Part shown: positions 42,739 to 50,941 of the stretch, piece after piece
How positions within the stretch are numbered: the first letter of the stretch is position 1
How the letters are laid out: each line of letters begins with the position of its first letter
From: CAZJQD01 sp964548165 [NCBI: uncultured bacterium]
GTDB taxonomy: Bacteria > UBA8481
Assembly: GCA_964548165.1 (NCBI GenBank)
Contig: CAZJQD010000018.1
Span: 1-55,685, forward strand
Direction: 5' to 3'
DNA: 55,685 nucleotides
Position numbers and translations under genes: made by a program
Notes under the pieces: generated by a model
Told to the model about the DNA's origin: nothing
The model's database searches: none
The model's input: only the letters and a program-made list of their open reading frames with translations

Positions 42739-43640
42739 TCCTCGGGATGGTCCAACGGCTCCGCGCCGGGCTCGAGAAGTCCCGCGCCCGGATCGGCGAG
42801 ATGATCGACCTGGCCGTGGGCCGCGGTGTCTTCGACGCGGAGTCCGCGGACGCGCTCGAGGAGGCGCTCATCCTCGGCGACGTCGGCGCGGCCACCGCCT
42901 CGGAGCTCGTGGAGGGCCTGAAGGCCTGGCTCCGCGAGGCCGGGGGCGGCGTCACGCCGGAGACGGCGAAAGAGGCCATCGCCACGCTCATCGCCCGGCG
43001 CTTTCCTCCCGCAAGCCCCATCGCGAAATCCGAGAAACCCGCCGTCGTGATCATCGTCGGCGTCAACGGCACGGGAAAGACTACGACCGCGGCCAAGCTG
43101 GCGGCGAAGGCGCGCGCCGCGGGCGAAGACGTGCTCCTCGGCGCCGCCGATACGTTCCGGGCGGCGGCGGCGGATCAACTCAGGGTCTGGGGCGAGCGCG
43201 TCGGAGTCCCCGTCGTTTCCCAGCAGGAGGGCGCCGATCCGGCCGCGGTCGCCTACGATTCCGTCCAGAGCGCGATCGCTCGAAACGCGGACCGCGTGAT
43301 CATCGACACCGCCGGCAGGCTCCACACCAAGACCAACCTGATGGCCGAGCTCGAGAAGGTCCTGCGCGTCGTCCGCAAGCTTCGCAACCCCGAGGAAATC
43401 CTCCTCGTCCTCGACGCCACGACAGGCCAGAACGGCCTCCTGCAGGTCGAGAATTTTGCGAAGAGCCTCCCCCTGACGGGCCTCGTCGTCACCAAGCTCG
43501 ACGGGTCGGCCAAGGCCGGCGTCGTCGTCCAGGCCGCGGAGCGCTTCCACCTCCCCGTCCTCTGGGTGGGCGTCGGCGAGACCGTGGACGATCTCCTCCC
43601 CTTCGACGCCGAGCAGTTTTCCCGCGACCTCGTGGGCTGA
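42735..43640 (+). CDS. ftsY: Signal recognition particle receptor FtsY
   Basis: 301-residue SRP GTPase that docks SRP-ribosome complexes at the membrane. It has an N helical domain (about 1-85) and a G domain with GVNGTGKTTT (G1), DTFRAAAADQL (insertion box), DTAGR (G3) and TKLDGSAK (G4). The acidic A domain of enterobacterial FtsY is absent, as in many bacteria. VNGTGKTT (rather than the Ffh wording) and the size distinguish it from Ffh. Overlap with the wecA-like gene suggests translational coupling. Confidence 0.96.
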   Translation: MILGMVQRLRAGLEKSRARIGEMIDLAVGRGVFDAESADALEEALILGDVGAATASELVEGLKAWLREAGGGVTPETAKEAIATLIARRFPPASPIAKSEKPAVVIIVGVNGTGKTTTAAKLAAKARAAGEDVLLGAADTFRAAAADQLRVWGERVGVPVVSQQEGADPAAVAYDSVQSAIARNADRVIIDTAGRLHTKTNLMAELEKVLRVVRKLRNPEEILLVLDATTGQNGLLQVENFAKSLPLTGLVVTKLDGSAKAGVVVQAAERFHLPVLWVGVGETVDDLLPFDAEQFSRDLVG

Positions 43641-43646
43641 CGCCTC

Positions 43647-44840
43647 GTGACCGTGCCCATGGCGCTGCCGCGCGATCACATCCGCCACATGAAGCGGGCG
43701 ATCGAGCTCGCCGAACGCGGACGCGGGCGCGTCCACCCCAACCCGCTCGTCGGCGCCGTCCTCGCGTGCGCGGACACATCCATCGCGGAGGGGTGGCACA
43801 CGGCCTGCGGCCACCCGCACGCGGAGATCGAGGCGATCCGCGCCGCCCGCGCGGTCGGCTTCACCGGGTGGAGCGAAGCGACGCTCTACGTCACGCTCGA
43901 ACCGTGCTGTCATCACGGTCGCACGCCGCCCTGCGCTGATGCCATCATCGACGCGGGCATCCGCCGCGTCGTCTTCGCGCTCGACGATCCCGATCCCCGC
44001 GTGGCCGGCGGCGGGAGAGCGCGACTGGAAGCGGCCGGGATCGCTGTCGAGAAGGGGATCCTGGGCGAGGAAGCCGCGGCGCAGAACGAGGCCTACCTCC
44101 ACCACCGCCGCACAGGGCTCCCCTTCGTCACCTGGAAGACCGTGAGAACCCCTGACGGCGCCACCTCCTGGGTGCCCGGCACAAGGACCGCGGTCTCGTG
44201 TGCCGAGACGAACGCGTGGGTGGATGAACTGCGCGGACACCATGACGCGATCCTGGTGGGAGGCCGGACCGCGCGCACTGATGATCCCGGCCTGCGCATA
44301 CGCCATCGTCCCCGGGCTGACGGCGGCCCGGAAAGCCTCACGACCCCGGACCCGTGGAGAATCGTCCTCACCGCCTCGGGAAGCATCCCCCTCTCCGCGA
44401 AGCTCTTGACGGAAAACGACGATAAGCGCACGATGATCCTGACCGGCACCGTTGCCGGGCGCGACTCTTCCCCGCGCGCCCGCGCCTCGATGGATGTGCT
44501 CTCCGGGGCGGGTGCGGAGGTTAGGACAGTGACAGCAAGTGAAGCGGGACTGGATCTTCGCGAGGCCCTTCGGCTCCTCGCGGACCGCGGCCTCCTGGCC
44601 ATCCTCGCCGAGGCCGGGGACACGCTGGGCCGCGCGCTTCTGGCCGCCGGACTCCTCCGGCGACTCATCGTGATCGAGGCCCCCGCCTCGTCGGCGCCAG
44701 CCGGTTGGGAACGCGCCGTCCATCCCCCGTCCCACGCCGACCTCGTCTCGCTCCCGGGTCTATGTCGCGAGGACAGGATCGGGCGCGATCGCCGGATCGT
44801 CATCGACCTGGGCCTATCCCCGGGCGGCAAGAGGTCCTGA
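43647..44840 (+). CDS. ribD: Bifunctional riboflavin biosynthesis deaminase/reductase RibD
   Basis: 397 residues from GTG 43647 (ATG 43659 also possible). The deaminase domain (about 5-150) has the zinc motifs GHPHAEIEAI and LEPCCHHGRTPPC. The reductase domain (about 155-395) has DAILVGGRTARTDDPGLRIR. The usual start of the reductase (KxAxSLDGK) is altered to KTVRTPDGATS, so its activity or cofactor fit may differ. It catalyses steps two and three of riboflavin synthesis. No other rib gene is nearby. Confidence 0.92.
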   Translation: MTVPMALPRDHIRHMKRAIELAERGRGRVHPNPLVGAVLACADTSIAEGWHTACGHPHAEIEAIRAARAVGFTGWSEATLYVTLEPCCHHGRTPPCADAIIDAGIRRVVFALDDPDPRVAGGGRARLEAAGIAVEKGILGEEAAAQNEAYLHHRRTGLPFVTWKTVRTPDGATSWVPGTRTAVSCAETNAWVDELRGHHDAILVGGRTARTDDPGLRIRHRPRADGGPESLTTPDPWRIVLTASGSIPLSAKLLTENDDKRTMILTGTVAGRDSSPRARASMDVLSGAGAEVRTVTASEAGLDLREALRLLADRGLLAILAEAGDTLGRALLAAGLLRRLIVIEAPASSAPAGWERAVHPPSHADLVSLPGLCREDRIGRDRRIVIDLGLSPGGKRS

Positions 44841-45487
44841 TGCCAACCTCGCAGACGGGAGGCTTACGGCGCTTCCTGCGGGAAGCCAGCCGCAATTGGC
44901 AGCAGACCGGCGCCGTGCTCCCTTCTTCGGCGCGCCTGGCCAAGGCGATGACCACACCTCTCGATGACTACCGCGTCGACGATCGCCCCAAGCGAATCCT
45001 GGAGGTCGGCGCCGGCACCGGCGCCATGACGCGCGAGATCCTCCGCAAGATGGGACCGGACGACCAGTTGGTGATCTACGAACTTTCCAAGGACCTGGCG
45101 CGGGTCCTGGAGACGTGGCTGGCCTCGAACGCGACCGCGAGGCGACGCCACATCGAGGTGCGGGTGCGCTCCTTCCCCGAGGGATTGGACGACGAGTATT
45201 ACGACTTCGCGGTCTGTAGCCTTCCGTTCAACAACTTCCCGTCGACGGAGGTACGACGCATCCTCAAGACGTTCTCGCGGTGCCTGGAAGGCGGCGGCAT
45301 TCTCACGTTCTTCGAATACTGCCACCTGCGCCAGCTCAAGCTCCGCGTGGTCCGCGGCGGCGAGGCCATGAGGCTAAGGCGTATTCAGAAGACCTTCGAC
45401 GATTACCTGGCCGCCCACCGCATCTCGTCCAAGACCGTCCAGCTCAACGTTCCCCCGGCCTGGGTCCACATTCTCCGCTTCGAGTAG
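44840..45487 (+). CDS. Phospholipid N-methyltransferase-like SAM methyltransferase
   Basis: 215 residues from ATG 44840, overlapping the ribD stop (TGATG). The opening FLREASRNWQQTGAVLPSS, then SAM motif ILEVGAGTGAMTREIL, then SLPFNNFP are the wording of PmtA-type phosphatidylethanolamine N-methyltransferases related to rRNA adenine methylases. Predicted role: methylation of a membrane lipid head group, at the membrane surface. An rRNA methyltransferase is possible but less likely given the N-terminal amphipathic helix pattern. It closes the plus-strand run. Confidence 0.8.
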   Translation: MPTSQTGGLRRFLREASRNWQQTGAVLPSSARLAKAMTTPLDDYRVDDRPKRILEVGAGTGAMTREILRKMGPDDQLVIYELSKDLARVLETWLASNATARRRHIEVRVRSFPEGLDDEYYDFAVCSLPFNNFPSTEVRRILKTFSRCLEGGGILTFFEYCHLRQLKLRVVRGGEAMRLRRIQKTFDDYLAAHRISSKTVQLNVPPAWVHILRFE

Positions 45488-45515
45488 AAACCGGCACGCG
45501 GCTTGAACGGGCGTG

Positions 45516-46370
45516 TCAGTTCTTGATGTTCGAGATGTAGATCTGCCCGTCAGGGCCGCGGTAGTACCAGAGCGGCGGGGTTCGCGGGTGGGCCACCGTC
45601 GGCGTGCCCGAGCGCGCGGCGCGCGCCGTGCGTGTCGTCGATGCCGACCTGGCGCGCGACGTCGGGGTCAGCGCGCGGGCCGCCGTGAGCACGAGCTCGC
45701 CCGTGCCTCCGAACTGCTGGTAGTAACGCATGACGCGCGGCACGTATCCCAGGGTCTCCGCGAAGGGGGGAATTCCGCCGTAGCGTTCCACGGCCTGGGG
45801 CCCCGCGTTGTAGGCGGCGAGGGCCAGGTCGACGCGGCCGAACCGGTCGAGCATCATCCGGAGATACTTGGCGCCGCCGTGAATATTCTGGTGGGGATCG
45901 AAGCTGTTGACCACGCCGACGAGGCGAGCCGTGGAGGGAATGAGCTGCATCAGTCCCTGGGCGCCGGCGGAGGAGACGGCGTACGGATTGAAGTTCGATT
46001 CCGCCCGCATGACGGCAAAGATCAAGGACTCGGAGAGCTTGTGCGTGGCCGCCGCCTCCTTGACGCTCGCGCGGAACGTCTCGGGATCAAAGCGGGCCGA
46101 GCGGCTCGCGGAGCGCGAAACCGTGGCCGCGCGCCGCGGCGTCACCGCGGAAGTGGCCCCGCCGCTGGTGGGAACACCAATCCGGGGCAGGGCCAGCTCG
46201 GTCCCCTCGCGGTCCGGGAGATCCTGGATACGAATGCGGCCCTGGTTGTCGGTATAGGCGTAGATCTTGGCGGTTGCCGGCGAGCCGGCGACCAGGACGG
46301 CCAACGAGAAGAAGAGGGTTGCAGCGGACGCCCGGAAGCCGGAACGTCGCATGGTCTCAAACATGGCCAT
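45516..46370 (-). CDS. Lytic transglycosylase (SLT) with N-terminal DUF4124-like domain
   Basis: 284 residues from ATG 46370. A signal peptide (about 1-34; AATLFFSLAVLVAGSPATA) is followed by a small DUF4124-type segment (IYAYTDNQGRIRIQDLP). A family 1 SLT domain (about 100-220) follows, with catalytic Glu in MRAESNFNPYAVSS, then GLMQLIPSTA and LAAYNAGPQAV. The C-terminus again ends in a DUF4124-like strand (WYYRGPDGQIYISN). It cleaves peptidoglycan in the periplasm. Being last in a flagellar operon, it may open the wall for flagellar assembly. Confidence 0.92.
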   Translation of the reverse strand: MAMFETMRRSGFRASAATLFFSLAVLVAGSPATAKIYAYTDNQGRIRIQDLPDREGTELALPRIGVPTSGGATSAVTPRRAATVSRSASRSARFDPETFRASVKEAAATHKLSESLIFAVMRAESNFNPYAVSSAGAQGLMQLIPSTARLVGVVNSFDPHQNIHGGAKYLRMMLDRFGRVDLALAAYNAGPQAVERYGGIPPFAETLGYVPRVMRYYQQFGGTGELVLTAARALTPTSRARSASTTRTARAARSGTPTVAHPRTPPLWYYRGPDGQIYISNIKN

Positions 46371-46830
46371 CCACGCGTCTCCCTTTCCCCCGGTTCCTAT
46401 AGTATAGCTTACCCAGCCGCCGCGTCGCGGCAATCTTGCCCCGATCATTCCGAACGTCGGAACAGAACGCCTCCAGCCTCCTGAGCACCTCGACGCGCCG
46501 GCGCGCCACCGCCGCGATGGCCGCCGCGGCCTCGTTACAGGCCCGCTCCCCGTCCTCGCCCGCCTCGGTCCGATGAGCCGCCTCGCGTAGCGCCAGGTCG
46601 GACCCGACCGATCCCGCGATCCGCACGCGTTCCCTCTCCACGGCCTCGCCCAGGACCCGCGCCCGGGTGATGAAGTCTTCCTCCAGCCGCGAGAGCCGCG
46701 CCAGGTCCTGGCCTGCGGCGGCGTCCGCACCCGCGTCGCTTGGTCCCGTGCTCAACCACTCCGCCAACTGCGCGTCATAGCCGCGATACAACCGCGCCAT
46801 CGCGTCCAGGCTCTCCACCAGGGTCGTCAT
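46357..46830 (-). CDS. Small helical protein after fliS, possible FliT/FlgN-type chaperone
   Basis: 157 residues from ATG 46830, which overlaps the fliS stop (ATGA). No named family was recognised. The sequence is charged and predicted almost wholly helical (MTTLVESLDAMARLYRGYDA; LARLSRLEEDFITRARVLGE), with no transmembrane segment. Position directly after fliS is where fliT commonly lies, so an export chaperone is plausible (inference). The longer open frame upstream lies inside fliS. Its 3' end overlaps the transglycosylase gene by 14 bp. Confidence 0.6.
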   Translation of the reverse strand: MTTLVESLDAMARLYRGYDAQLAEWLSTGPSDAGADAAAGQDLARLSRLEEDFITRARVLGEAVERERVRIAGSVGSDLALREAAHRTEAGEDGERACNEAAAAIAAVARRRVEVLRRLEAFCSDVRNDRGKIAATRRLGKLYYRNRGKGRRVDGHV

Positions 46831-47255
46831 GTGCGGATCGAGACGCCCTGGGCCTGGGGAGGATGAGCCTCGAGGTCGACCTGCTTGAAGACCGTGGACC
46901 AGGTCTCCCGAAACGCATCCAGGTCCTTGATCACGGTCTCGGCCACGGCCACATCTTTTCGGATGTTCGCCATCGTCATCCGGCGCCGGATGTCCTCGTA
47001 CGCCGCCTCGATACTGCGCGACACGTCGCCGCCCTTGGTATGATCGAGGGCGAGCGTCAGTTCCGTCATGATCCTCTGCGCCTTCATCGCGTTCTCGTGA
47101 GCGCCCTCGATGTGCCCGGCGCGGACGGCCTCGATGAACCCGTTCATGAACTTGATGGCGCCCTCGAAGAGCATGACGACGAGCCTCCCCTGGCTTGCCG
47201 TCTGGATGGACGTCGTCTTGTAGGTTTGCTGAGCCTTGTAAGGGTTGACGGACAT
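46827..47255 (-). CDS. fliS: Flagellin export chaperone FliS
   Basis: 142 residues. The start NPYKAQQTYKTTSIQTASQGRLVVMLFEGAIKFM is the classic FliS N-terminus, and the rest is the four-helix bundle that caps the flagellin C-terminus before export. Length is normal. Its ATG overlaps the DUF115 glycosyltransferase stop (TGATG), linking flagellin handling to the sugar genes upstream. Confidence 0.95.
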   Translation of the reverse strand: MSVNPYKAQQTYKTTSIQTASQGRLVVMLFEGAIKFMNGFIEAVRAGHIEGAHENAMKAQRIMTELTLALDHTKGGDVSRSIEAAYEDIRRRMTMANIRKDVAVAETVIKDLDAFRETWSTVFKQVDLEAHPPQAQGVSIRT

Positions 47256-48712
47256 CAGACGCTGTCCGTCCTATCGACCGAAGAAGACTCCAGCTGGAGA
47301 GCGTCCGCCAGGGAGCGGGCCGGTATTCCGATGGCCGCACCCCGGGGCGAGGTCTGGACGAAGATGATATCGGACCGACGCGAGGCGAGATCGCGCAACC
47401 AGAGCCGATAGCTGTCGAGAATGGGCGTGGTAACGACCGTCCCGCCACCTACGGCGGGCACGCGGCGAAGGTTGGACGGGGCCATCCGCCTCAAGAGGTC
47501 GCGAGCGCCTCCCGAGAACCGGCCCAGCGATCCGAGAAGCCGCCGCTCGAAGTGCGTCCCCCCGACATGGGTGGACGGCGCCGGCTCCTGGCCGGTCCCG
47601 ACCGAGAGATCCTGGCCGATCAGGAGGAGCGTCGAGGCGCCGGCCGCAACCGCAAGCGCGACGGCCGCCGTCGCGACGGAGCCGCCCATCTCGCCCTGGA
47701 CCGCACGGCGCGGAACGCCGACCGCCGCCTCACCCGGATGCCCCTGGCCGAACAGGAGGAGCCGTCGAGCGCGAGCCAGGACGACGGGCGGAGAGAGCAC
47801 GGAGGCGATCAGGGGGATGCCGCCGAGGTCATCGAGGCAACTCGCCTTGACCGGTTGGGGATCGATCGTCACCACGGCGTCGGGCAGGACGCCGGCCGCG
47901 AGGACGGCCGGCAAGGCCGAGTCCACGGCGACGATGACGGGCGCGCGACGCGTCCCGGCGGACCGTCGTCCTTCCCTCCCCGCCACGTCGTCGGGCGATC
48001 GGCCAGTATGCTCGCAGGCCTCGGCCAACACGGGCAGGTCGTCCCTGAGGGAAGGTCCAGCCGCGAGGACGGCCACGGTCCGCCCTTTCCAACCCAGGCG
48101 CGACGTTTCCAGCCAACGTGCCTCGATCACCCCCTCGCTTTCCCTGTCACTCTCCCCTCTGCCTTCCTCCTTCTTCCCTCGGTTCTCCTCCAGCCCTTCC
48201 CCGTTCGCGGCGTTGATCCATCGGCGATTGCCCGCGAGGTTGGCCTCCCACGTGGCGGAAAACCCCCGGATGGTCGCCACCTCCTCGGCCCGCATCTCCA
48301 CCGCGCGGAGCGCCTCCGATCGCAGGCTCGCATAGTATGGCTCGTCCTCGGGAAGGATGATGCCCGAGAGCACCGCCAGCCGCCCCGACTCCAGTCCATC
48401 CCAATCCAGGACGCGGTCGCGGAGCGCGGCCGCGGTCGGGGCCACGAGGCGCGCCTGGCCTGGGTCCTCCTGCGCGATCGCGGCGTGCCGTTCCACGAGC
48501 AGGACCTCGCGCCCCGCGAGCGCGGCCCCGAGATAGCCCAGGCCGGGGCTGAGCACGATCACGTGCGTGGCCGCCGCGGCCTCCGCCGCGATCCGCAGGG
48601 CTTCCTTCCGGGGATCATAGCGACTGTGCAGGAGGATGCCGGCGACTTCCAGGGTATCCGCGCCGGATGGCGTCGGTCGGCGGCGTACCGTCAGCGGCAC
48701 GGTGGCTCCCAT
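47255..48712 (-). CDS. DUF115-type (motility accessory factor, Maf) glycosyltransferase
   Basis: 485 residues. The region AVLAAGPSLRDDLPVLAE, VIVAVDSALPAVLAAGVLPDAVVTIDPQ and LLLIGQDLSV matches DUF115/MAF_flag10, the group that transfers nonulosonic-acid-type sugars to flagellin. Residues about 190-240 form a low-complexity insert (ENRGKKEEGRGESDRE). It is between the sugar-synthesis genes (upstream) and fliS (downstream). The exact donor is unknown; by context it is the CMP-sugar made by this operon (inference). Confidence 0.88.
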   Translation of the reverse strand: MGATVPLTVRRRPTPSGADTLEVAGILLHSRYDPRKEALRIAAEAAAATHVIVLSPGLGYLGAALAGREVLLVERHAAIAQEDPGQARLVAPTAAALRDRVLDWDGLESGRLAVLSGIILPEDEPYYASLRSEALRAVEMRAEEVATIRGFSATWEANLAGNRRWINAANGEGLEENRGKKEEGRGESDRESEGVIEARWLETSRLGWKGRTVAVLAAGPSLRDDLPVLAEACEHTGRSPDDVAGREGRRSAGTRRAPVIVAVDSALPAVLAAGVLPDAVVTIDPQPVKASCLDDLGGIPLIASVLSPPVVLARARRLLLFGQGHPGEAAVGVPRRAVQGEMGGSVATAAVALAVAAGASTLLLIGQDLSVGTGQEPAPSTHVGGTHFERRLLGSLGRFSGGARDLLRRMAPSNLRRVPAVGGGTVVTTPILDSYRLWLRDLASRRSDIIFVQTSPRGAAIGIPARSLADALQLESSSVDRTDSV

Positions 48713-48730
48713 GGCGGGCCGCTCAACGCG

Positions 48731-50941
48731 TCAACCGGCCGGGCAGAGGATGGCCGGGTCCACGCCCTCTGTTGAGGCTGTTCCGGTCAGGATCATGCTC
48801 CGCTCGAGCTGCTCGCGGAGATCGCGCCAGTAGAGCTCGACCGCCTCCGCCCCGCCACCCACGGCCGCGATCGCGACCGGGCGTCCAATCATGCAGAAGT
48901 CGGCGCCCAGGGCGAGTCCCTTGAGGACGTCCTCGCCGCTGCGAATGCCGCCGTCCAGGATGACGAGCGCGTCCCCGCGCACGGCGCTTGCGATCGAGGC
49001 CAGCACGTCGGCGCCGCCGGGCATGTGGTCCATGACGCGGCCGCCATGATTGCCAACGACCACCGCCTTCGCTCCCGCCCGGACCGCGGCCTCGGCGTCC
49101 GCGGGATTCATCACGCCCTTCACCAGGAACGGCACCTCGCACTCGGCGATGAGCGCGCGGAGATCGGTCTCGGTCTTCGGGCCCACGCTCTGCCCCCGCG
49201 ACTTCATGGTCACGAACGCGGCGCCGTCGATGTCCATGCCCACGGCCGGGCACCCGGCCGCGATCGCCGACCGGATCCGCGTGCGGACCTCCTCCTGCGA
49301 CCGCGGCTTGAAGAACGGGATCGCGCGGCCGCGCGCGCGCGCCGCGGCGTCGAGCCCTATCCGGTACTTCTCGGGCGTCGCGCCGTCGCCGACGCAGGCC
49401 AGCGTGCCCGCGCTTCGGGCACCCTCGACCATCGCCTCGGCAAACTCCTCCTCGGTCGTCGCGCCGCCCATGTTGGTGACCGCGCCGGTGACGGGCGCCG
49501 CGAGCACCGGCAGGCTCAGCTCGATCCCGAAGAGCGTCTTGGCGAGCCGCGGGCGATTCACGTCGTGCACGAGCCGTTCCTGCAACCGCCACCGCGCCAG
49601 CGCGGAGAGATTGTTGAAGAAGCTCTGCCCAGTCCCTATGCCGCCCATCCCCGGCACCATCCCCGCGCAGAAGACGCCGTCGCAAACCCGGCAGGCGCGG
49701 CACCACTTGCCGAACGCATTGCGGGCCCGGGCGTTGTAGTCCGGCAGGGTCAAGACCCGCTCCGTCTTCGTCTCGATCCGCACCAGCTCCAGCGCGCGCC
49801 GCATCACGGCATCGCACTCCTCGACCGTGTCCGCGACCGCGATCACGTGCGCCTGCTTGTCCATGTTGGAGGTCGGGGCCGAGACGGTGTCGCCGACGCG
49901 CGCCTTCACGATGACGTCGACGACGCCCGGGAGCCGACGCGCGTGGGCGATGCCGTCGATGCGCGTGATGCGGCCCGGCGCCGCGATGACAGCGCGCTCC
50001 ATGGCGACGCGGCTGAAGAACGCGGGGATCTCCGGCTTTCGCCCGATGGCGATCTCGATCGCGCCCCGGATCATCGACCAGCCCGCGGAGAGCGGGAAGG
50101 TATGGGAGCTCATCCAGCCACCCGAGAGCCGCGCCGCGCACTCGCCGATGACGGGGCCCCGCGGCGAGACCTTCACGTCGCCCTTGGCCGCGCCGAAGGT
50201 GATCCCGAGGGCCTTGACCGCCTTCTGCATCTCGGCGATCGCCGCCTGCTGGTCGGAGGCCGGCATCGCCGACGGGAGGGTGTGCCCCAGCTCGATGAAG
50301 TGCGGCGGCCGCGCGATGATCCGGTCGGCGGTACCCGTGCAGAGGATCTGGCTGTCCCAGACCAGGGCGTCGATCGAGAGCTCGGGCCCCTCGATGAACT
50401 GCTCGAGGATCACCTCGCCGCTCGTCGAGCAGCTCTTCGCGTGCCGGAATGCCCCCTCGATCGCCGTGACGTTGTCGACGCGCATCACGCCGCGCGCGCC
50501 CATGTTGTCGACGGGCTTGGCCACCAGCGGGAAACCCAGCCGCTCGGCGGCCGCGCGCGCCTCGTCGATCGTCCAGACCGCCAGGAAATCCGGCACGCTC
50601 ACGCCCGCCGCCTTCAGGGTGCGGCGCATCTTGACCTTGTGCGTCGCGTTCTCGGCCGCATCGTAGTGGATTCCCGGGAGCCCCAGCGCGCCGGCGACGG
50701 CGGCGACGGTCAGGGACGCGTCGGTGCCGACGGTCATGACTCCCTTCAGGACGTGCTCGTATTGCCGCGCCGTTCGCACGGTGCCCTCGATGTCCTTGGT
50801 GGACATCACGACGGGGACGTCGGCGAGCGCAAGGCCGGGGGCGTCCGGGTTGTAGTCGGTGACCAGGGTCTTGAGCTTCATCTCCTGGGCAATCCGGATC
50901 GCCGGGATCTGCATCGGCCCAGCCCCGATGATCATCAGCAT
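48731..50941 (-). CDS. Fusion: ATP-grasp ligase + FMN-dependent alpha-hydroxy-acid oxidase-like protein
   Basis: 736 residues. Residues about 1-400 are a CarB-like ATP-grasp ligase (MLMIIGAGPMQIPAIRIAQ; FPLVAKPVDNMGARGV; VILEQFIEGPELSIDALV; GPVIGECAARLSGG) with the C-terminal ATP-grasp subdomain. Residues about 405-736 are an FMN barrel of the glycolate/lactate oxidase type. It has four cysteines spaced C-x2-C-x2-C-x4-C (Cys414, 417, 420, 425) before VPGMGGIGTG, then LVKGV (Lys), VVGNHGGRVMDHMPG (catalytic His) and LDGGIRSG (FMN phosphate Arg). The cysteine set and VPGMGG wording occur in anaerobe alpha-hydroxy-acid oxidising proteins; fusion to ATP-grasp is unusual. AAGGAG precedes the ATG, inside the aldolase gene. 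Confidence 0.9.
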   Translation of the reverse strand: MLMIIGAGPMQIPAIRIAQEMKLKTLVTDYNPDAPGLALADVPVVMSTKDIEGTVRTARQYEHVLKGVMTVGTDASLTVAAVAGALGLPGIHYDAAENATHKVKMRRTLKAAGVSVPDFLAVWTIDEARAAAERLGFPLVAKPVDNMGARGVMRVDNVTAIEGAFRHAKSCSTSGEVILEQFIEGPELSIDALVWDSQILCTGTADRIIARPPHFIELGHTLPSAMPASDQQAAIAEMQKAVKALGITFGAAKGDVKVSPRGPVIGECAARLSGGWMSSHTFPLSAGWSMIRGAIEIAIGRKPEIPAFFSRVAMERAVIAAPGRITRIDGIAHARRLPGVVDVIVKARVGDTVSAPTSNMDKQAHVIAVADTVEECDAVMRRALELVRIETKTERVLTLPDYNARARNAFGKWCRACRVCDGVFCAGMVPGMGGIGTGQSFFNNLSALARWRLQERLVHDVNRPRLAKTLFGIELSLPVLAAPVTGAVTNMGGATTEEEFAEAMVEGARSAGTLACVGDGATPEKYRIGLDAAARARGRAIPFFKPRSQEEVRTRIRSAIAAGCPAVGMDIDGAAFVTMKSRGQSVGPKTETDLRALIAECEVPFLVKGVMNPADAEAAVRAGAKAVVVGNHGGRVMDHMPGGADVLASIASAVRGDALVILDGGIRSGEDVLKGLALGADFCMIGRPVAIAAVGGGAEAVELYWRDLREQLERSMILTGTASTEGVDPAILCPAG

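Noticed and set aside
42579-44735. 718-residue minus-strand open frame opposite ftsY and ribD
   Set aside because: FtsY and RibD motifs are complete on the plus strand. The minus frame is shadow composition.
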